Source: Burkholderiales bacterium (GTDB lineage Bacteria > Pseudomonadota > Gammaproteobacteria > Burkholderiales > Burkholderiaceae). From it: a stretch of DNA of 36,241 bases. The position numbers and the translations under genes were made by a program. The notes beneath the pieces are model-generated. The model was given only the letters and a program-made list of their open reading frames with translations, was not told where the DNA came from and searched no databases. Within the stretch, counting starts at the first letter, position 1, and each line of letters opens with the position of its first letter. Shown here one piece after another: positions 31,165-36,241 of this stretch. The DNA is taken from assembly GCA_018971155.1 (NCBI GenBank), contig JAGXBI010000002.1:1-36241 (forward strand). The letters are read 5' to 3'.

Positions 31165-33276
31165 CTACGCGCCACCCTCGCGCCAAAAAACGGACGCGAG
31201 GTACTTCAACCCACGCCAGGCAAAACTTTGTCGCGCACCGCCGATCGTAGCGGTGCCGTCGATCTCGCGGGGCCACGCCTCGTTCGCCGGACATTCGCCG
31301 ATTCGCACGCGATAGATCGCCGCGAGCGGCACCAGCTGATGCGTGTCCGGTTTTTGCTGCACGGGCAGCGGCCCGCCATAGACGCTCGCGAGCGACGGGA
31401 CATCGAGCGTCGCCGCGTTCACGCGATCGACCGCCGTCACGCGGCAATGCACCGCGCCCAGCTCGGGCACCGATGCCACGAAATCCACCCGATCGCCCGC
31501 CGCGATGCGCGCCGCATCGCCCTCGCCGACGAACGCTTCACCCTTCACGCCGATCGGCCCGACGACGTCGAACACGTGCTCGCCGCGCGGCAGCCAGGTA
31601 CCCGGCGCAAGCGCGTCGTCGGTCTGCACAACACCGTCAAACGGAGCGCGCAGCGTCAGCTGGGCAACCTGCGCGGCGAGTCCCGTCACGGTTTGGCGCG
31701 CTGCTTCCCATCGGCGACGCAGCGCCACTCCCTGTTCCAGCAACCGATTGTCGAACGACTGCTGCGCGACCTGCCAGCCCAACAGCGTCTCATCGACCTG
31801 CGCCGCCTGCAGCCGGTGCGCGAGGTCAGGCGAGGCAAGGACCGCGAGGACGTCCCCCGCGCGCACACGCTGCCCGTCATGCACGATCGGCGCCTGCTCC
31901 GTCACGTACCCGGCCTCGGGCGCATAGAGCCCTTGCGCGCGCAACGGCCCGAGCACTGCGGGGGCACTGACGCCGCCATGCCACGGCAGCACGAAAAAGC
32001 CCAGCAGCAGCGTGCCGACGATCGCCGTGCGCCGCGTTTCGCGACGCCAGTGCAACTGCGCGCGACGCTGCCAGCACGCCGTGATTTCACGCGCCACGGG
32101 TCGCGCGATGAACCAGCCGAACTCGACGAAAAACAGCATCAAGCCCAGCGCCTTGAAAAACGTGTGATAAACAACCAGAGCAATTGAAAAAAAGACCACC
32201 AGCCGGTACAGCCACGTCACGAAAGAAAAGGCAATCAAAAAGCGCCTGCGCTTGACCGCGCACGGTTCGGGTTGCGGCTCGCCGAAACCGAACAGCCGCT
32301 CTCTGAGCCACCATCGCCCGAGTGCGAAGGCCCGGTCGTGCAGGTTCGGCATGTCGAGCCAGTCCGACAGCAGGAAGTAGCCGTCGAAGCGCATGAACGG
32401 GCTTGCGTTGATCGTCAGCGTGCCGATCCAGGTAGTCGTCGCGAGCAGAAACGCGCCGGCGCGCAGCGGCCCGTCGGGCAGCACGCTCCAGGCGAGCGTC
32501 GCCACGGCGGCCAGCGCAAGCTCCGTCAGCATGCCGGCCGCGCCGATGCGCAGCCGCTGCGCGCGCCCCGGTACCTTCCAGGCTTCGGTCGTATCGGTAT
32601 AGAGCACCGGCACCATCACGAGCAGCGCGACGCCCATCGTCGGCACCCGGCAGCCGTAGCGATGCGCTGTGAATGCGTGCCCGAATTCGTGCAATATCTT
32701 GGCGCAGGCGATGGCCGCGCCGATCGCAACCAGCCCGCGCACGTCGGCGTATCCATGGAACGTATGAATGAACTCGTCCCAGCGCTGCGACACCAGCACG
32801 AGACCGCTCAGCGCCATCAGCACGATCACCATCCAGAACGCCGGCCGGTAGGCGATCTCCGCGTAGCGTGCGAAGCGCCGCAAGAACGGCATCGGGTGCC
32901 ATAGCGGGACACGAATCATCAAGTAGTGCTTGAGCAACCACATTGCACGCGAGAGCTTGTGCGCGGCCGCTGCATTCTCGAGCAGCCCGGTATCGGCCGG
33001 ACTCGCCGCAACGAGCAAATGCTGATAGTGCAGCATCCGCAAGAGCGCTTCGAAGTCATCCCTCGTCAGTCGCAGCGTCGTCTGCGCATTGACCGAAGCC
33101 ACGATCGCCTCGGGGTCGTCGAGCGACCAGCGCGAGAGCATTTCGAACGCGGGCCAGCCGATCTGGAAGAAGCGATTGCCCGCAGGATCATGGAGCATCC
33201 AGGTCGGCGCGCCGTCGGGCGTCGCCGCGCCGGGGGTCAGGCTCAGTTCCTGGCGAAGAGAAGGAAGGTGTGACAT
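31165..33276 (-). CDS. Three-part fusion: PqqD-like N-terminus, M50/site-2-protease-like membrane domain, C-terminal HlyD-type adaptor domain
   Basis: 703 aa. PqqD-like WMLHDPAGNRFFQIGWPAFEMLSRWSLDDPEAIVASVN; zinc motif HEFGH at residues 196-200 (nt 32677..32691) and NASPFMRFDGYFLLSDW; HlyD-like LYAPEAGYVTEQAPIVHDGQRVRAGDVLAVLASPDL...LRAPFDGVVQ. Confidence 0.85.
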   Translation of the reverse strand: MSHLPSLRQELSLTPGAATPDGAPTWMLHDPAGNRFFQIGWPAFEMLSRWSLDDPEAIVASVNAQTTLRLTRDDFEALLRMLHYQHLLVAASPADTGLLENAAAAHKLSRAMWLLKHYLMIRVPLWHPMPFLRRFARYAEIAYRPAFWMVIVLMALSGLVLVSQRWDEFIHTFHGYADVRGLVAIGAAIACAKILHEFGHAFTAHRYGCRVPTMGVALLVMVPVLYTDTTEAWKVPGRAQRLRIGAAGMLTELALAAVATLAWSVLPDGPLRAGAFLLATTTWIGTLTINASPFMRFDGYFLLSDWLDMPNLHDRAFALGRWWLRERLFGFGEPQPEPCAVKRRRFLIAFSFVTWLYRLVVFFSIALVVYHTFFKALGLMLFFVEFGWFIARPVAREITACWQRRAQLHWRRETRRTAIVGTLLLGFFVLPWHGGVSAPAVLGPLRAQGLYAPEAGYVTEQAPIVHDGQRVRAGDVLAVLASPDLAHRLQAAQVDETLLGWQVAQQSFDNRLLEQGVALRRRWEAARQTVTGLAAQVAQLTLRAPFDGVVQTDDALAPGTWLPRGEHVFDVVGPIGVKGEAFVGEGDAARIAAGDRVDFVASVPELGAVHCRVTAVDRVNAATLDVPSLASVYGGPLPVQQKPDTHQLVPLAAIYRVRIGECPANEAWPREIDGTATIGGARQSFAWRGLKYLASVFWREGGA

Positions 33277-33315
33277 CGATGCGCCGCGTCAGTAGCAATC
33301 AAGACCGCGCACGGC

Positions 33316-34758
33316 CTACCAGCCGAGCCACTGCCGCGCGCTCGCCAGCGGGCGGCGCAGCAGATAGTAGGCAAGCGGCACCCAGCGGCCGTGAATGCGC
33401 GCAGTACCCATGACGCCGAGCGGCGGCTTGACCCTGCCGGTAAACGTGGCCTTTACGCGATAGGCCACCACGCCATCGGGCGTCGGCTCGGCACGGTAGG
33501 CCACCGTGTCGATGCGTGCATCGTAGGAGGCGAACGGCGAGCTCTTCGGATAAAGCGTGACACTTGCACCAGGCACCACGTCGACGTTGTCGGCGACGGG
33601 CACGTAGGCGGTGAGCTCGACGTGAGCTGGATCGGCAAGCAGCATCACCTTCTCGCCGATCGACACCGCTTTGCCGTTCCAATCGTTCGGATCGGAGAAC
33701 ACAGCGACGCCCGCACGCGGCGCGTTCACACGTACACGAGCGAGTTCGCGCGCCGTATAGTCGAGTTCGACTGCGCTTTGGTCGAGCTTGCCCTTGCGCA
33801 GCGCCATATCGAGCCGATCCTTATCGTCGGTGACTGCGAGCTGGGCCGTCTGCCGATACTCCTCCTGCGCCGTTGCGTAGTTCTTGTTCGCCACGGCATA
33901 GCGCGAGGCGAGCGCCGTGGAGTCGAGCGCAAACAGGGGGGTACCCGCTGCGACACGCTGGTTCGGCTGCGCGAACAGGCGATCGATCACGCCATCGAGC
34001 GGAGCGCGCACGACGAACGGGTCCTTCGGCGTAACCTCGGCCGGCGCAAGCACCGTCAGCGGCACGGGCGCGACGAGCGCACAAGCGGCTGCTATGAGCA
34101 CGCGACGCCGATACTTGCCTACACGCAACGCAAGCCTGGCGCGCGCGCTCCAGGAAGCCCGCGGAGAAAACGCCGCGAGCGCGTGCGACCAGACGCGTGC
34201 GAGCTCGGCGAGCAGCGCCTCGTCCACCGGCGTCCACGGCTGCTCACGCGCGAAAACCACGCCGCCGAACGAGCGGCCCAGCCGATCGAAGAGCGGCACC
34301 CATAGGGCGTACGGTGGCCACCAGGCTTCCCATTCGGCCGCGAGCGTGCCGGGCAGGCTGTCGGCAGTGAAGGCTTGCGGTCCAGCCGGCGATGCCGGGT
34401 CGGCGCTGTGCGCCGGTGCACTCGATTGCCCTGCATTGCCGGGCACCTCGCCCGCGCCCTGCCCCCCGTCGGCCGCGGCAGCATGCGTACGACGGTCAAG
34501 CGCGCGGCACACTTCGCCGAGCCACTGCACGTATGGCGCGCCCGGGTCGCTCTGCGGCAGGCCCGACACGGCGGCGACCGCGCCGGGCACGGGCGCCGGT
34601 GCGCGCCACCACGCCGCCTGCCGGTACGGCACGAGCGAGAGCGTTTCATTGACCACGACAAAGCCGAGCGTCTGCTCGCTCGGCGCTTCGCGCGCACGCG
34701 CGGACAATTGCCAGAGCACGGCAAGCGCGCTCGCCTCGATCCGCAGCGGTGCGTTCAT
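33316..34758 (-). CDS. HlyD-family membrane fusion protein with a GAF-like cytosolic N-terminal region
   Basis: 480 aa. N-terminal ~200 aa soluble GAF-like region ending LFDRLGRSFGGVVFAREQPWTPVDEALLAELARVWSHALAAF; one TM (VLIAAACALVAPVPLTVLAPAEV); HlyD-like FVVRAPLDGVIDRLFAQPNQRVAAGTPLFALDS. Confidence 0.82.
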   Translation of the reverse strand: MNAPLRIEASALAVLWQLSARAREAPSEQTLGFVVVNETLSLVPYRQAAWWRAPAPVPGAVAAVSGLPQSDPGAPYVQWLGEVCRALDRRTHAAAADGGQGAGEVPGNAGQSSAPAHSADPASPAGPQAFTADSLPGTLAAEWEAWWPPYALWVPLFDRLGRSFGGVVFAREQPWTPVDEALLAELARVWSHALAAFSPRASWSARARLALRVGKYRRRVLIAAACALVAPVPLTVLAPAEVTPKDPFVVRAPLDGVIDRLFAQPNQRVAAGTPLFALDSTALASRYAVANKNYATAQEEYRQTAQLAVTDDKDRLDMALRKGKLDQSAVELDYTARELARVRVNAPRAGVAVFSDPNDWNGKAVSIGEKVMLLADPAHVELTAYVPVADNVDVVPGASVTLYPKSSPFASYDARIDTVAYRAEPTPDGVVAYRVKATFTGRVKPPLGVMGTARIHGRWVPLAYYLLRRPLASARQWLGW

Positions 34759-34771
34759 GTGCGGCTACCGC

Positions 34772-35623
34772 TTAATGACCGGGCGCGGCAAAACGCGCCC
34801 AACCGCTCATGCCCGGCAACAACTCGGGCGTGTGGGCAGACAGCGCGGCCGTCACATCGACGGTCTGCGTCACCGGATCGACGCGCGCGCCGATACGCGC
34901 CACCTTGGCCGGATAACTCCTGCCGACTTCATCGACGCTTACCGTCAGCGCGTGGCCGGGCTTGAGCCAGACGAGCCACTTCGACGGCACGATCATCTTC
35001 AGTTCGAGATGGCTCGTGTCGATGATCGTGAGGAGCGTTTTGCCGGGCTCGGCGAACTGCTGCGCCGAGGCACTGCGCTTGACGACGCGCCCGTCGAACG
35101 GTGCGGTAATGCCGCACTTTCTCACGGTCGCCTGCATGTAGGCCACTTCCGCCGCGCTTGCCTTGGCTTTCGCCTGCGCTTGCTGCACCTCGACTTCGCC
35201 GATCGAATGCAGTTGCGAGAGGCGATCATTGACGCGCTGGAGCTGCACGGCCGCCTCGGCTTCCGCCTGGGCCTTGTGCAATTGCGCGACGTAGAGCGAG
35301 CAATCCAGCGAGACGAGCGTCTGCCCGGCGCGGAATGCATCGCCGTCGCGAAACGGCATCGAAGCGATCTTCGCGCTGATTTCGCTCGAAATATCGACCT
35401 GATCGCGCGCGACGAGCTGGACCCGGATCCGGCCATCGTCCTCGGCATGCACAGACGAAGAAACGCCGAGCGTCGCCGGCGCATTGGGCACTGCGGGTAC
35501 GGCAGAAGACGCGCGCGGCGGCGCGGCTTGCGGCCCTGCGGCTTGGGCACCCCCGCAAGAACAGCTATAGGCCACTACCATCAGGGCTGCACTGCGCAGC
35601 CCCGCCCGACACCATGAATTCAT
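34772..35623 (-). CDS. HlyD/RND-type periplasmic adaptor subunit with signal peptide
   Basis: 283 aa. N-terminal signal-like MNSWCRAGLRSAALMVVAYSCSCGGAQA; IASMPFRDGDAFRAGQTLVSLDCSLYVAQLHKAQAEAEAA; KCGITAPFDGRVVKRSASAQQFAEPGKTLLTIID. Confidence 0.88.
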   Translation of the reverse strand: MNSWCRAGLRSAALMVVAYSCSCGGAQAAGPQAAPPRASSAVPAVPNAPATLGVSSSVHAEDDGRIRVQLVARDQVDISSEISAKIASMPFRDGDAFRAGQTLVSLDCSLYVAQLHKAQAEAEAAVQLQRVNDRLSQLHSIGEVEVQQAQAKAKASAAEVAYMQATVRKCGITAPFDGRVVKRSASAQQFAEPGKTLLTIIDTSHLELKMIVPSKWLVWLKPGHALTVSVDEVGRSYPAKVARIGARVDPVTQTVDVTAALSAHTPELLPGMSGWARFAAPGH

Positions 35624-36241
35624 TGCGTTTTAACTCCATCCGCGCGGCCCAACTGGGTCCAACGCGTTTGCTCCTTGTCGATCGATTGCTCGATCGATTT
35701 CAAATCGCCAGTGCCGGCATCGGCGGGCAACGGGTCGAGTCCGAGCGTTGCCAGCAGCTGACCGTACGCGCCTTCGAGCTCGCCATAGCTTTCATACAGG
35801 CGAAGTTCCGACATCATCGCGGAGGCTGCCGCGCGGATCTCCTCGAGCTTGCCCTGCGCATTCGCGACGGTGGCGTTGTGCATGTGCTGAAGGATCTGCG
35901 CATCGACATCGTTGATCTGCCTGAACAAATCGAACTGACGCTGCTTTGCGCTCAACTCGGCGCGCGCGACGTGCACCTGCGTGAGCACGGCCATCGACAG
36001 CGCAAGCTGCTGCGCGTGAGCGACTTCGCGTTGCGCATTCGCCATGCCGCGAATGTTCTTCGCGTTGAGCAGGTTCAACAGGTTCCAGCTCACGTTGATG
36101 CCGGCCGCGCGCCATGCATGATAGGCCAGGAAGCTGTTGCTGTCGTAGTGCGTGCCCAACTGCAGTTCGATGCCCGGCAGCAGCTTGGCGATAGCCTTGT
36201 GCGTCTCGTTGACGCTGATGCGCTCGTTGTAGCTCGCTTCG
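35620..36241 (-). CDS. TolC-family outer membrane efflux protein, C-terminal part (truncated by the right window edge)
   Basis: Open frame runs to the window edge: EASYNERISVNETHKAIAKLLPGIELQLGTHYDSNSFLAYHAWRAAGINVSWNLLNLLNAKNIRG...YESYGELEGAYGQLLATLGLDPLP; 4-nt overlap with the next gene. Confidence 0.85.
   Translation of the reverse strand, partial: EASYNERISVNETHKAIAKLLPGIELQLGTHYDSNSFLAYHAWRAAGINVSWNLLNLLNAKNIRGMANAQREVAHAQQLALSMAVLTQVHVARAELSAKQRQFDLFRQINDVDAQILQHMHNATVANAQGKLEEIRAAASAMMSELRLYESYGELEGAYGQLLATLGLDPLPADAGTGDLKSIEQSIDKEQTRWTQLGRADGVKTQ

Noticed and set aside
30944-31315. 123-aa plus-strand ORF upstream of groES
   Set aside because: Half of it overlaps the M50-HlyD 3' end in antisense; no recognisable domain or good ribosome-binding site.

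Overview
The window is a high-GC stretch that reads as a beta-proteobacterial (Burkholderiaceae-like, inferred from gene order and protein content) chromosome. From left to right it holds:
(1) A minus-strand molybdenum hydroxylase operon (2Fe-2S, large, FAD subunits, MoxR ATPase, truncated CoxE/VWA protein) with a divergent XdhC/CoxI maturation gene. The large subunit has the AYRGAGR motif, typical of 'form II' CoxL-like enzymes rather than true aerobic CO dehydrogenase.
(2) An envelope block: small secreted protein, HtrA/DegP protease, QseBC/PmrAB-type two-component system, and a divergent PBP4/DacB.
(3) A fatty acid hydroxylase-family protein and an amidase.
(4) A conserved housekeeping block (Sua5/YwlC, purK, purE, purC, fba, pyk, pgk), then azlCD divergent from ilvE, a zf-CHCC protein, waaF, an NTF2-like protein, a YheT hydrolase, a conserved hypothetical and moaC.
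(5) groES-groEL preceded by a perfect CIRCE operator.
(6) At the right edge, a minus-strand operon encoding TolC, HlyD, a GAF-like/HlyD fusion and a PqqD-like/M50 protease/HlyD fusion, with no ABC transporter or RND pump visible. This ABC-less export or processing system is the best candidate for something poorly described.
All product calls come from reading translated sequence motifs. No database search was run.
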